DNA from: Lachnospiraceae bacterium
GTDB taxonomy: Bacteria; Bacillota; Clostridia; Lachnospirales; Lachnospiraceae
Reading direction: 5' to 3'
DNA: 36,724 nt
Assembly: GCA_019420465.1 (NCBI GenBank)
Contig: JAHZHB010000151.1
Span: 1-36,724, forward strand
The position numbers and the translations under genes are program-made. Below are positions 1-7,069 of the stretch, one piece after another (the stretch's first letter is position 1; the number at the start of each line of letters is the position of its first letter). Under the pieces are notes generated by a model. The model worked only from the letters and a program-made list of their open reading frames with translations. It ran no database searches and had not been told where the DNA came from.

Positions 1-190
1 GGGCATTCGCACCGTTTTCTGATGAAAACGCTGCTCAAAGCCCCCTTTGCTGCCGCCTGGTATGGCGTCAGCAACCCCTGTACATACCCGCGCTGCGCAC
101 TAAGAACCATCATGCCCTCGCTTTAGGCAATCTGCCCGCCGCACGGTATGGAAGGCTGCTGCTGCACGGTCTGTCTTTGAGGTACGGATG
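1..190. repeat. Right half of a large imperfect palindromic element (copy 1)
   Basis: This GC-rich non-coding stretch is the same repeat family as the complete element at 3837-4135, read in the opposite orientation. Seen directly: a central hairpin at 13-30 (7-bp arms, TGAT loop), then blocks shared with the other copy in the same order: CCGCCTGGTA (54-63), CCCCTGT (75-81), TGCGCACTAAGAACCA (94-109) and CTCGCTTTA (117-125). The window begins almost at the centre of the element, so the left arm lies outside it. A short reading frame on the minus strand (110-295) crosses the repeat, but it has no plausible ribosome-binding site or recognisable domain, so I do not call a gene. Confidence 0.7.
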
Positions 191-234
191 GGTGATTGAC
201 GGACGCATCGCTTGCGCTCGCTGACATTTAAACA

Positions 235-276
235 GATTTCGCCACAGAATGCCCCGGGGCATTCTGTGGCGAAATC
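235..276. repeat. 42-bp perfect palindrome with no loop
   Basis: The two 21-base arms (235-255 and 256-276) are exact reverse complements and meet at CCCC/GGGG. An outer pair, GACGGACG (198-205) and CGTCCGTC (276-283), adds further symmetry. It lies 25 bp past the pncB stop. Neither strand has a strong T-run next to the stem, so it is not a textbook terminator, although it could end or protect the pncB transcript. Confidence 0.85.
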
Positions 277-300
277 GTCCGTCGCACAAAAGCATCCTTT

Positions 301-1770
301 TTACTGCTCTTCCAGATGTTTCATGCTCATCTCTTCAAGCAGATCACTCTTGATCTTATACAACTTTGCGGAGAGGTCTACATATACCTCATGCGGATTT
401 ACCAGTCGTCTGGTCTCGTCCCACAGGGTTTCCTGTTCTTTTTTGCAGATAGCCTGAATTTCCATGACACTCGGAGATTCGTAGCAGGGTTCTCCTTTGT
501 CGATGACCTTGACAAGCAGCTCACGTAAAGTATAGGTTCCTGCTTTCAGCTTTGTCTTTTTCCAGGTTTCGATCGGATCGAAGATGATCAGATCCTTGTT
601 TTCATCGTAAGTCTCACCGTCGAGACAGATCAGATCGGCACGGATCTTACCGGTCTTTTTATCGTAGATACGATAAATGATCTTATTGCCCGGGTTGGTT
701 ACTTTTTCTGTGTTTTCGGACAGTTTGATCTTTGGTGTAAATTCCTTTTCTTCCGGAGTTTTTACACCGGCCAGTTTATAGACACCGCCAAAGGCCGGGC
801 AGTCTTTGGAGGTGATCATGTTTGTACCGACACCCCAGGAATTGATCTTGGCTCCCTGGGCCTTTAAGCTGTCGATCAGGTACTCGTCCAGATCGCTGGA
901 TGCGGAGATGATCGCGTCACCGAAACCGGCGGCATCGAGCATTTCGTAGGCTTTCTTTGACAGATATGCCAGGTCGCCGCTGTCGATACGGATACCGTAG
1001 CCCTTCATCGGCAGACCGGCGGCTTTCATTTCTTTAAATACGCGGATCGCGTTCGGCACACCGGAACCGAGGACATCGTAGGTGTCCACGAGAAGGATAC
1101 AGGCGTTCGGATACATGTCGGCATATGTTTTAAATGCCGTATACTCATCCGGGAAGCTCATGATCCAGCTGTGGGCATGGGTACCTTTGACCGGAACACC
1201 GAACATCTGGCCGGTCAGCACGTTGGACGTACCGATGCATCCGGCGATCACGGCTGCTCTCGCACCGTAGATACCGGCATCCGGTCCCTGCGCACGACGC
1301 AGACCAAACTCCATGATGCCATCACCCTTGGCCGCATAAACGACACGGGCAGCCTTCGTTGCGATCAGGCTCTGATGATTTAAGATATTTAAGATCGCCG
1401 TCTCCACCAGCTGCGCCTCCATCACCGGCGCGATAACCTTGACAAGCGGCTCTCTCGGGAATACGACCGTACCCTCCGGAATCGCATAGATATCTCCTGT
1501 AAAATGGAAACCACGCAGATACTCCAGGAACTCCGGATCAAACAGATTCAGACTGCGCAGATAGCAGATATCATCCGGTGTAAAGTGCAGATCCCTGATA
1601 TATTCAATAATCTGTTCCAGACCAGCCGCGATAGCAAAACCGCCATCACACGGGTTCTTTCTGTAAAACGCATCAAAGACCACGATCTGGTCCGTAGGAT
1701 TCTTAAAATAACCCTGCATCATCGTCAGCTCATACAAGTCCGTCAGCAGAGTAAGATTCATTGCTCTCAT
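301..1770 (-). CDS. pncB: Nicotinate phosphoribosyltransferase
   Basis: It converts nicotinate and PRPP to nicotinate mononucleotide in the cytoplasmic Preiss-Handler NAD salvage route. The N-terminal TDLYELTMMQGYF block, the LRRAQGPDAG stretch and the GTHAHSWIMSFPDEYTAF block are hallmarks of the family, and the 489-residue length is typical of the Firmicute form. The reading frame extends 16 codons further upstream. I chose the ATG at 1770 because AAAGGAG lies just before it and the first residues (MRAMNLTLLTDLYEL) match family starts. It stands alone on the minus strand and is divergent from tRNA-Gln. A possible promoter and an inverted repeat lie just upstream. Confidence in the function is high. 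Confidence 0.95.
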   Translation of the reverse strand: MRAMNLTLLTDLYELTMMQGYFKNPTDQIVVFDAFYRKNPCDGGFAIAAGLEQIIEYIRDLHFTPDDICYLRSLNLFDPEFLEYLRGFHFTGDIYAIPEGTVVFPREPLVKVIAPVMEAQLVETAILNILNHQSLIATKAARVVYAAKGDGIMEFGLRRAQGPDAGIYGARAAVIAGCIGTSNVLTGQMFGVPVKGTHAHSWIMSFPDEYTAFKTYADMYPNACILLVDTYDVLGSGVPNAIRVFKEMKAAGLPMKGYGIRIDSGDLAYLSKKAYEMLDAAGFGDAIISASSDLDEYLIDSLKAQGAKINSWGVGTNMITSKDCPAFGGVYKLAGVKTPEEKEFTPKIKLSENTEKVTNPGNKIIYRIYDKKTGKIRADLICLDGETYDENKDLIIFDPIETWKKTKLKAGTYTLRELLVKVIDKGEPCYESPSVMEIQAICKKEQETLWDETRRLVNPHEVYVDLSAKLYKIKSDLLEEMSMKHLEEQ

Positions 1771-1803
1771 GAAAAGCTCCTTTCGAATTAACCAACATAT
1801 CCC

Positions 1804-1821
1804 TTTGTGTCTTGTCACAAA
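1804..1821 (-). promoter_or_regulatory. Inverted repeat in the pncB leader, possible operator
   Basis: TTTGTG and CACAAA are separated by six bases, a perfect 6+6 inverted repeat. If the -10 at 1831-1836 is used, the repeat covers about +3 to +20 of the pncB transcript, a usual place for a repressor site. Niacin genes in Firmicutes are often controlled by NiaR, but I could not compare this site with a NiaR motif. Confidence 0.35.
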
Positions 1822-1830
1822 GTTTTCCCT

Positions 1831-1861
1831 ATTATACCACCTCTCAGAAAAATTACATCAA
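1831..1861 (-). promoter_or_regulatory. Possible pncB promoter
   Basis: A perfect TATAAT (1831-1836, minus strand) is preceded by TTGATG (1856-1861) at a long 19-bp spacing. The -10 is good and the -35 is uncertain. The start site would be near 1824, about 55 bases before the pncB ATG. Confidence 0.4.
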
Positions 1862-1934
1862 AAACTTACAAAAAAATCTCAAAAACCATAAATTTCTCGA
1901 TTTTAAAATTTTTTCAAAAAAATTAAATTCCCCC

Positions 1935-1963
1935 TTGACTTTTCTTCCGGCATCCCATATAAT
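1935..1963 (+). promoter_or_regulatory. Promoter of tRNA-Gln
   Basis: TTGACT (1935-1940), a 17-bp spacer and TATAAT (1958-1963) form a near-consensus housekeeping promoter. It lies 30 bp before the mature tRNA, as expected for a single-tRNA unit. Confidence 0.85.
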
Positions 1964-1992
1964 ACATCGTGTTGCGACACAAAACAACACAT

Positions 1993-2065
1993 TGGGCTAT
2001 CGCCAAATGGTAAGGCAACGGACTCTGACTCCGTCATTTTCAAGGTTCGAATCCTTGTAGCCCAG
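1993..2065 (+). tRNA. tRNA-Gln, anticodon CTG
   Basis: The acceptor strands TGGGCTA (1993-1999) and TAGCCCA (2058-2064) pair perfectly and are followed by discriminator G. The anticodon arm has stem ACGGA/TCCGT around loop CTCTGAC, which gives anticodon CTG and reads CAG. The T arm contains GGTTCGAATCC. CCA is not encoded. It closely resembles bacterial glutamine tRNAs. It has its own promoter upstream and a terminator three bases after its end, so it is a monocistronic unit. Confidence 0.95.
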
Positions 2066-2068
2066 CTA

Positions 2069-2097
2069 GCGACTCATAAATGTGAGTCGCTTTTTTT
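2069..2097 (+). terminator. Terminator of tRNA-Gln
   Basis: A perfect 8-bp stem (2069-2076 with 2083-2090) is followed by seven T residues. It is a canonical intrinsic terminator. Confidence 0.9.
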
Positions 2098-2246
2098 ATC
2101 ATCATTTTTTCGTTACATACTTATATATCAATAAATTCTCTATCTTTCTATCATCACATAAAGGCATTAAATTTCATCAAACTTTAAATATTCTTCTGCC
2201 CTTTCATCTATATCATTTAGAATTCATAAATTATTTCTACAACAAT

Positions 2247-2273
2247 TGCAACTTTTTCTTTTTTTATTACGTA
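2247..2273 (+). promoter_or_regulatory. Candidate ECF-type promoter of the sigma operon
   Basis: TGCAAC (2247-2252), 17 bases that are mostly T, then CGTA (2270-2273). This layout resembles ECF sigma promoters of the SigW type (an AAC motif, about 16 bases, then CGT), so the sigma factor may activate its own operon. No good housekeeping promoter is apparent here. The assignment is an inference from spacing and core bases only. Confidence 0.45.
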
Positions 2274-2282
2274 TAGATAAAT

Positions 2283-2296
2283 AAGAACATGTTCTT
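2283..2296. promoter_or_regulatory. 14-bp perfect palindrome before the sigma gene
   Basis: AAGAACATGTTCTT is a perfect palindrome that ends five bases before the Shine-Dalgarno sequence of the sigma gene and lies downstream of the candidate promoter. It could be an operator. It looks like a LexA box, but the GAAC and GTTC halves are two bases apart rather than four. Confidence 0.35.
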
Positions 2297-2316
2297 GCTG
2301 CAAAGGAGGTGATATA

Positions 2317-2874
2317 TTGACGGATGAAAAAATTGCTGTTGGTCTAAAAAAGCAGGATACAGAAGCTCTGGTCTGTCTAATGGAACGCTACAGCAACTAT
2401 ATTTCCAGTATTATCGGACAACTTTTAAAAAATTATGGAACTGTCCAAGATACAGAAGAACTAATGGCAGATGTTTTTCTTACGATATGGAACACTGCTG
2501 ATAAATTGAATATGGACGCATATTCTAGTTTAAAAGGCTACATCGGTACCATCGCCCGAAACAAAGCAAAAGATTTCTTACGCAAGAAAAGATTTGTCAC
2601 GCTGGCATTAGATGATGATATTCTTCTTTTATCGGAGAATATAGAAAAAGAATTTCTTCAACGCGAACAGCAAGAAATAATCCGTAAAGCATTAAATCAA
2701 TTATCTATACCTACCAAAGATATTTTTATTCGATATTATTATCGATATGAAAAAATCTCTGATATAGCACTGGCATTAGACATGAATGTCCAAACTGTCA
2801 AAAGTCATTTATCAAGAGGGCGTAAATTTTTAAAGAAGGTGCTTGTGGAAGAATACCATATAAATAGGAGGTAA
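2317..2874 (+). CDS. ECF-type RNA polymerase sigma factor
   Basis: A 185-residue sigma-70 family protein that would direct RNA polymerase to a small regulon, probably in response to an envelope signal. Region 2 spans roughly residues 20-92, including DTEELMADVFLTIWNT and GYIGTIARNKAKDFLRKKR. Region 4 spans about 118-172, with the helix-turn-helix ISDIALALDMNVQTVKSHLSRGRK. Region 3 is missing, as usual for the ECF class. Translation starts at TTG, chosen because a perfect AAAGGAGGT lies six bases upstream. The next gene starts three bases after the stop and encodes a membrane protein with the layout of an anti-sigma factor. The operon is much richer in A and T than its neighbours. Confidence 0.9.
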   Translation: MTDEKIAVGLKKQDTEALVCLMERYSNYISSIIGQLLKNYGTVQDTEELMADVFLTIWNTADKLNMDAYSSLKGYIGTIARNKAKDFLRKKRFVTLALDDDILLLSENIEKEFLQREQQEIIRKALNQLSIPTKDIFIRYYYRYEKISDIALALDMNVQTVKSHLSRGRKFLKKVLVEEYHINRR

Positions 2875-2877
2875 ATT

Positions 2878-3666
2878 ATGCAGATTAAAATTACAGAAAT
2901 GCTCGATCAGGCTACAGAATATATCGAATCTTCCGAATATATTTTAACTGAAACAGATATAGAAAAAGTCAAAAAATCTGTTCTGGATACCATAGCTTCC
3001 AAACGTCGTTGCAAAAAAATTCCTTTTTCCTATATTCGTACAGCTGTAGCCGTACTTGCTATTACACTTATTGTCTCTGGAAGCACGGTTATCGCAAAAG
3101 GCCTATTGCCGGCAGCCGGAAAAATCACTTCCAAAAATGCGGCTGAAATCACACAGAAAGAATTTGCTCATTCTTATACGGATGAAAACAGTGATGAGAC
3201 AGAAGAACCTGCTAAGTCTTTAAATCTTACTTCTCTGGATAAAGAAAGTGAATTTAATCCCTATCAGGAATTGGATGCAAAAAGGCAATATACCATTACC
3301 TGTGAAAAAAAATCAAGCACATATGCAGCAGATGATTTTTATCTTGGCAATGGCTATTACGCTAAATTGTCATCCCACGAAAACAATGGTCTACCTCTTA
3401 CAAAAGGTCAAAAAATTTATATTAAATTTACACAAAGTGCATCCTCCACTGATTTTTCACCAATCACCTACATCGGTGTCAAATATAACGATACCTACAT
3501 AGATCTTGGAAAATTCACAGAGAAAAATGCAGGCGTAATTTTTGAAGTTCCTGAAACAGGCTCTTACGAATTTAGCATCACAAATTTAAGCGACGAACGT
3601 GTTTTCTACACGAATACTACAATTTATCAGGAGGTATCTTCTAATGAAGAAAAAACACAAAAGTAA
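2878..3666 (+). CDS. Membrane-anchored anti-sigma-like protein with an extracytoplasmic domain
   Basis: The 262-residue product has a cytoplasmic N-terminal part (about 1-50), one membrane segment (about 54-73) and a large outer domain. That is the topology of proteins that hold an ECF sigma factor at the membrane. Its start, three bases after the sigma stop, follows the strong ribosome-binding site AGGAGGT, so the two genes should be co-translated. The outer part ends in a beta-rich segment (about 175-250, with GSYEFSITNLSDE) that resembles the fragment encoded just downstream. I do not recognise a named domain. The anti-sigma role is inferred from position and topology. Its C-terminal codons overlap the start of the broken third gene. 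Confidence 0.7.
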   Translation: MQIKITEMLDQATEYIESSEYILTETDIEKVKKSVLDTIASKRRCKKIPFSYIRTAVAVLAITLIVSGSTVIAKGLLPAAGKITSKNAAEITQKEFAHSYTDENSDETEEPAKSLNLTSLDKESEFNPYQELDAKRQYTITCEKKSSTYAADDFYLGNGYYAKLSSHENNGLPLTKGQKIYIKFTQSASSTDFSPITYIGVKYNDTYIDLGKFTEKNAGVIFEVPETGSYEFSITNLSDERVFYTNTTIYQEVSSNEEKTQK

Positions 3667-3836
3667 CCTTTAAAGTTAATTTAAAAAGCAAAGCAAAAGT
3701 AACTCTTGGTTATCAGAAAAAAGGTGGTTCGTTAAAATATACATATTCAGGAACCTCATCTAATCCAAGTGCAACATTTACATTATCAGAAGCCGGATCC
3801 TATAGATTTTATATAAGGAATTACTCATCAAGCGCC
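3644..3836 (+). pseudogene. Broken third gene of the sigma operon
   Basis: A good GGAGG and an ATG (3644) start a frame reading MKKKHKS, typical of a secreted protein, but it stops after nine codons. From 3648, in another frame, an open stretch encodes VTFKVNLKSKAKVTLGYQ and then TFTLSEAGSYRFYIRNYSSS. This resembles the end of the preceding anti-sigma protein (IFEVPETGSYEFSITNLSDE). That frame then runs into the palindromic element at 3837 and loses its own ending. I read this as a secreted paralogue of the anti-sigma outer domain that lost most of its N-terminal half by deletion or frameshift and its C-terminus by the element. Alternatively, a one-base shift may have detached it from the anti-sigma gene itself. 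Confidence 0.65.
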
Positions 3837-4135
3837 GATAAAAAACTGCCGCCACTGTGTCCGTTGCCGGGAGGCTGTGTCCGTGTGGGGAAAATCGTAA
3901 AGCGAGCATTACTGGTTCTTAGTGCGCAAAAAAGGGAAAAACAGGGGCATCGGCCGCTTACCAGGCGGACGATGAGGCGAGCCTGAGCCGGATTTGCATC
4001 AGCAAATCCGGCGAATCTCGCCGATACCCTGTTTTTCCCTTTTTTGCACACTATAGAACCAGTTTGCGAACGTCCGATTTTTCCCACACGGACACAGCCT
4101 CCCGGCAGCGGACACAGTGGCGGCAGTTTTTTATC
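3837..4135. repeat. Complete 299-bp imperfect palindromic element (copy 2)
   Basis: The two ends are long inverted repeats. The outer arms begin GATAAAAAACTGCCGCC on the left and its exact complement on the right, and continue through the blocks ACTGTGTCCG, GGAGGCTGTGTCCG and GGTTCT with few mismatches. The centre is a perfect 11-bp stem with a four-base loop (3987-4012). Folded, the whole element would be one rod about 140 bp long. It starts inside the broken secreted-protein gene and ends 11 bp past the aspartate kinase stop, so it separates two convergent units and could act as a two-way terminator. Copy 1 lies at the left edge of the window. A minus-strand frame (3821-4087) across it is not a credible gene. 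Confidence 0.8.
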
Positions 4136-4146
4136 CAGCCTACCCC

Positions 4147-5469
4147 CTATCTCGCCAACGCATCATACAACGCCCGGATAGCCTTCTCAAAATCCTCATT
4201 CGCCACCCCGATCGTACAGTTAATCTCATTCGACCCCATATCGATCATCTTAATATTAACGCCGGCATCCCCCAGCGCCCCAAAAAACCGCGAAGCAATC
4301 CCGCTCACAGACCGCATCCCCTTGCCTACAACCGTGACAAGCGCCAGATCCGTATCCAGCGTGATACGGTCCGGATTCAGCCGTCTCCTGAGCGACTCCA
4401 TGATCCCGTCTTCTTTCTTCACATACTCATCCTTCGCCATGATCACACTGATCGTATCAATTCCCGATGGCATATGCTCAAACGAAATCCCGTTCTCATC
4501 AAACGCTTCCAGAAGCTTCTTGCAGAAGCCCACCTGCGCATTCATCCTGTGCTTCGCAATACTGATCGCCACAAAATCCTTGCGTCCCGCAATGCCCGTG
4601 ATCGGCGTCTCCTCCTCCGGCCGGATCCGGCGGCAGATCAGCGTACCATTCTCATCCGGCTCATTCGTATTGCGGATATGGATCGGTATCCCCTCACGGC
4701 GCACCGGGTACACCGCATCCTCATGCAGCACCGTAGCCCCGCGGTAAGCCAGCTCCCGAAGCTCCGAAAATGTCATCACATCGATCTTCTTCGGGTTCTC
4801 CACAATATGCGGATCCGTCAGAAGAAATCCCGTCACATCGGTCCAGTTCTCATAAATCTCTGCCTTGACAGCCCGGGCTACCAGGGCACCCGTCACATCC
4901 GAACCGCCACGGGAAAATGTATGGATCCGTCCCGACTCATCCGCTCCGTAAAATCCCGGAATCACCGCCGCTGAGCAGCGTCCCAAACGCTCCTTTAACA
5001 GCGTATTTGTCATCTCCGCATCCAGCGTACCGTCCTTATGAAACCGAATCACACTTGCCGCATCCACAAATTCATAATCCAGATACGCCGCCAGCAGAAT
5101 ACCGTTTAAATATTCCCCACGGGATGCCGCATATTCACTGCCGATGCCGCGGACAAACGATGTTTCCAGTACCTTCAACTCATCCTTCAGGGACAGATGC
5201 AGCCCCAGATCCTCGATAATCTCCTGATACCGGCCACGGATTTTCTCCAGAGCCTCCGTATAATCCTCCCCGTGCTTTGCCTTATCATAGCAGGCATACA
5301 AAAGATCCGTAACCTTTACATCGTCCGGATTTCTCTTACCCGGTGCGGACGGCACGATATATCTCCTGTTCGGATTCTGCTCTATAATATAGCGGATTTT
5401 CTTAAACTGTCCGGCATCAGCCAGAGAGCTTCCGCCAAACTTGGATACCACTGGTTTTGTCATTGTCAT
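4147..5469 (-). CDS. Aspartate kinase
   Basis: It phosphorylates L-aspartate, the first step towards lysine, threonine and methionine. The N-terminal KFGGSS (residues 10-15) is the kinase signature. Further family blocks are PSAPGKRNPDDVKVTDLL, FSRGGSDVTGALVARA and WTDVTGFLLTDP. The last 130 or so residues have the look of paired ACT domains (VVGKGMRSVSGIASRFFGAL, INCTIGV), which usually bind an end-product amino acid. At 440 residues it is the common monofunctional size. The start could also be Met-3, since the ribosome-binding site is weak. A good promoter lies about 90 bp upstream. No lysine riboswitch is visible, because the leader is only about 80 bases. Confidence 0.93.
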   Translation of the reverse strand: MTMTKPVVSKFGGSSLADAGQFKKIRYIIEQNPNRRYIVPSAPGKRNPDDVKVTDLLYACYDKAKHGEDYTEALEKIRGRYQEIIEDLGLHLSLKDELKVLETSFVRGIGSEYAASRGEYLNGILLAAYLDYEFVDAASVIRFHKDGTLDAEMTNTLLKERLGRCSAAVIPGFYGADESGRIHTFSRGGSDVTGALVARAVKAEIYENWTDVTGFLLTDPHIVENPKKIDVMTFSELRELAYRGATVLHEDAVYPVRREGIPIHIRNTNEPDENGTLICRRIRPEEETPITGIAGRKDFVAISIAKHRMNAQVGFCKKLLEAFDENGISFEHMPSGIDTISVIMAKDEYVKKEDGIMESLRRRLNPDRITLDTDLALVTVVGKGMRSVSGIASRFFGALGDAGVNIKMIDMGSNEINCTIGVANEDFEKAIRALYDALAR

Positions 5470-5559
5470 GTTCTATTTCTCTCATCTTCTTTATTGTAGG
5501 TGACACATTCGTCGTTTTTACTGCTGTTTACATATTATCATCTGGTCAACAGCGTTTTT

Positions 5560-5588
5560 ACTATAGCATACAAACCGCCGGACAGCAA
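5560..5588 (-). promoter_or_regulatory. Promoter of the aspartate kinase gene
   Basis: On the minus strand, TTGCTG (5583-5588), a 17-bp spacer and TATAGT (5560-5565) with an extended TG. The -35 lies inside the hairpin that ends the upstream gene. Confidence 0.6.
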
Positions 5589-5605
5589 CCTGTCCGGCAG
5601 TTTTT
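5577..5605 (-). terminator. Hairpin between the C-S lyase and aspartate kinase genes
   Basis: GCCGGACAG (5577-5585) and CTGTCCGGC (5590-5598) form a 9-bp GC-rich stem with a CAAC loop. The T-run is stronger on the plus side (TTTTT) than on the minus side, but only minus-strand genes flank it. The likely role is to end the transcript of the lyase gene. Confidence 0.6.
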
Positions 5606-5688
5606 AAGACTGTCCTTTTTCACGCAGACATGCCCTGTACAGCACATGCCTGTATGCCACACCTGTTTTTCATACTCTCTGAAAAACG

Positions 5689-6822
5689 TTATCTGCGCTT
5701 TTTCAATGCCTCTGTCATTCTCGTAAGTGCCTCTCTCAGCTGTTCTTCCGGGCATCCATAATTGAACCGAGCACTCTGCTGGTCACCGTACATTTCGCCT
5801 TCAGACAACATCACCTTTGCCTCCTTCAGGAAGAAATCCGCCGGATTTTCCAGTTCCAGACCACGGCAGTCCAGAAACGCCAGATAAGTCGCTTCATTAT
5901 GCGGCATCTCGATACCATCCGTCTCTTTGACCCAGTTTTCCACGATATCACGGTTCTTACGCAAATGCTCTCTCAAGCCTTCTTTCCACGCATCACAACT
6001 GCCATCATACAGTTTTCTGTAAGCAGCCAGTGTCAGCACATTGAAACTGGCGCAGGTACCCAGAAGTTCATGTTCAAACCGGTTGCGAAGTTCCTCATTC
6101 GGAATAATGGCAAAGCCCAGCGGCAGTCCCGGTACATTGCCAATCTTTCCTTGGCTACCCAGCGTAATACTGTGTTCCTTTGTCCATTCGCTTGCCATAA
6201 AGGCCGGTGTATGCTGTCCCTCCAGCACCAGCTCACAGTGGATCTCGTCGCTGATCAGTAACAGGCCATGTTTTTCGCAGAATGCTGCTGCTTCAAGAAT
6301 CTCTTCTTTTGTATAGCAGCGGCCGATCGGATTGTGCGGATTACACATGACAAAGGTCTTTACCTCAGGTGTCATCTTTTCTTCCATAGCTGCAAAATCC
6401 ATCGCAAACTGTGTGCCGTTCTTCTTCAACGGTACTTCAATCACCGGACGTTTGGATTCCAGATATACTTCCCGGATATGATTGTACATCGGGATAAAAT
6501 AGGTAAAGCTGCCGCCCTGCATTTTGACTGCATTGGTCATGCCGGGCATAACACTGGGGATCCAGACGATCCAGTCCTCTTTTACATCTGCGCCATACAG
6601 TTTTTTGTAATGCGCTGCCACCAGCGTTTTCAGCTGTTCTTCTTTAAAATCAGAATAGCCGAACAGCGGATGGGCCACACGCTCTTTTAACGCCTCCTGC
6701 ACGGCCTCCGCCACCGGAATATCCATATCGGCCACCCACATCGGCAGCACACCTTCTCCTGCAGCGTCCCATTTGATACTGTCCGTATGTCTTCTGTCCG
6801 GACAATGATTGTAATCGTACAT
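5689..6822 (-). CDS. MalY/PatB-family pyridoxal-phosphate C-S lyase or aminotransferase
   Basis: A fold-type I PLP enzyme of 377 residues, related to cystathionine beta-lyases of the MalY/PatB group that cleave C-S bonds in cystathionine and cysteine conjugates. Seen: RRHTDSIKWD near the N-terminus, LPMWVADMD (26-34), NPHNPIGR (161-168), SDEIHCEL (191-198) and a probable PLP lysine, K226, in GSQGKIGNVPGLPLGF. The lysine context differs from the usual SxSKTFNxAGL, so the substrate may differ too. The frame is open far upstream. I chose the ATG at 6822 because GAAAGGAG precedes it and family similarity begins there. It follows the sugar-transport operon but is separated from it by a hairpin. 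Confidence 0.8.
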   Translation of the reverse strand: MYDYNHCPDRRHTDSIKWDAAGEGVLPMWVADMDIPVAEAVQEALKERVAHPLFGYSDFKEEQLKTLVAAHYKKLYGADVKEDWIVWIPSVMPGMTNAVKMQGGSFTYFIPMYNHIREVYLESKRPVIEVPLKKNGTQFAMDFAAMEEKMTPEVKTFVMCNPHNPIGRCYTKEEILEAAAFCEKHGLLLISDEIHCELVLEGQHTPAFMASEWTKEHSITLGSQGKIGNVPGLPLGFAIIPNEELRNRFEHELLGTCASFNVLTLAAYRKLYDGSCDAWKEGLREHLRKNRDIVENWVKETDGIEMPHNEATYLAFLDCRGLELENPADFFLKEAKVMLSEGEMYGDQQSARFNYGCPEEQLREALTRMTEALKKRR

Positions 6823-6950
6823 CTCTTCTCCTTTCAAAGCAGACCGGATATTCCTGTTTACGAAAAACAGGCTTTTCATCCGCTGTACTTCTGGTTTTTC
6901 CTTACCCGCAAAGGCTGCCACCGGCAGCTTCTTTCGGATACCTGTAATCA

Positions 6951-6990
6951 GACTGGATCCACCGGACCACGTATTGATATGCACTGGCAA
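6951..6990 (-). repeat. Hairpin-linked tail repeat, copy 3 (divergent)
   Basis: Read on the minus strand it begins TTGCCAGTGCATATCAATAC and continues with TGGTCCGGTGGATC. It matches copies at 14843-14885 and 17377-17419 over about 40 bases with one inserted base. As in those, it directly follows a hairpin. It points away from the island at 7070-14784, so it is inverted relative to the copy at the other end. Confidence 0.7.
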
Positions 6991-6992
6991 CT

Positions 6993-7026
6993 AAAGGCTG
7001 CTGCAACATACATTACAACAGCCTTT
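6993..7026 (-). terminator. Terminator of the sugar-transport operon
   Basis: AAAGGCTG (6993-7000) pairs with CAGCCTTT (7019-7026) about 45 bp past the FadR-type regulator stop, with a short T-run (CCTTTAGTT) on the minus side. It probably ends the five-gene minus operon. Confidence 0.6.
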
Positions 7027-7069
7027 TATGCTTTTTCACAGACGACAGGTGTTCAGAGCATCAACACGC

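Noticed and set aside
110..295. Open frame of 61 codons on the minus strand
   Set aside because: It runs through the palindromic element and the 42-bp palindrome, has low-complexity basic translation and no ribosome-binding site. The frame is a by-product of GC-rich repeat DNA.
1993..2065. tRNA-Gln as an integration site for the sigma operon
   Set aside because: I found no second copy of the tRNA 3' end in the window and no integrase gene.
2283..2296. LexA (SOS) box ahead of the sigma gene
   Set aside because: The half-sites GAAC and GTTC are two bases apart, while Firmicute LexA boxes have four. It is kept only as an unassigned palindrome.
3644..3666. Programmed frameshift joining the anti-sigma gene or MKKKHK start to the downstream frame
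   Set aside because: There is a run of six A residues, but the AAAAAAC heptamer is not in the phase needed for a -1 slip in either reading frame. Mutation or deletion explains the frames more simply.
3821..4087. Open frame of 88 codons on the minus strand
   Set aside because: It lies almost wholly inside the 299-bp palindromic element and has no start signals or recognisable domain.
5470..5560. Lysine riboswitch before aspartate kinase
   Set aside because: The leader between the promoter and the ATG is only about 80 bases, too short for an L-box, and none of its conserved blocks is visible.
6823..7069. T-box or S-box leader before the MalY-like gene
   Set aside because: No AGGGTGGNACCGCG-type T-box sequence or SAM-riboswitch core is present. 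The hairpins seen are a terminator and small local stems.
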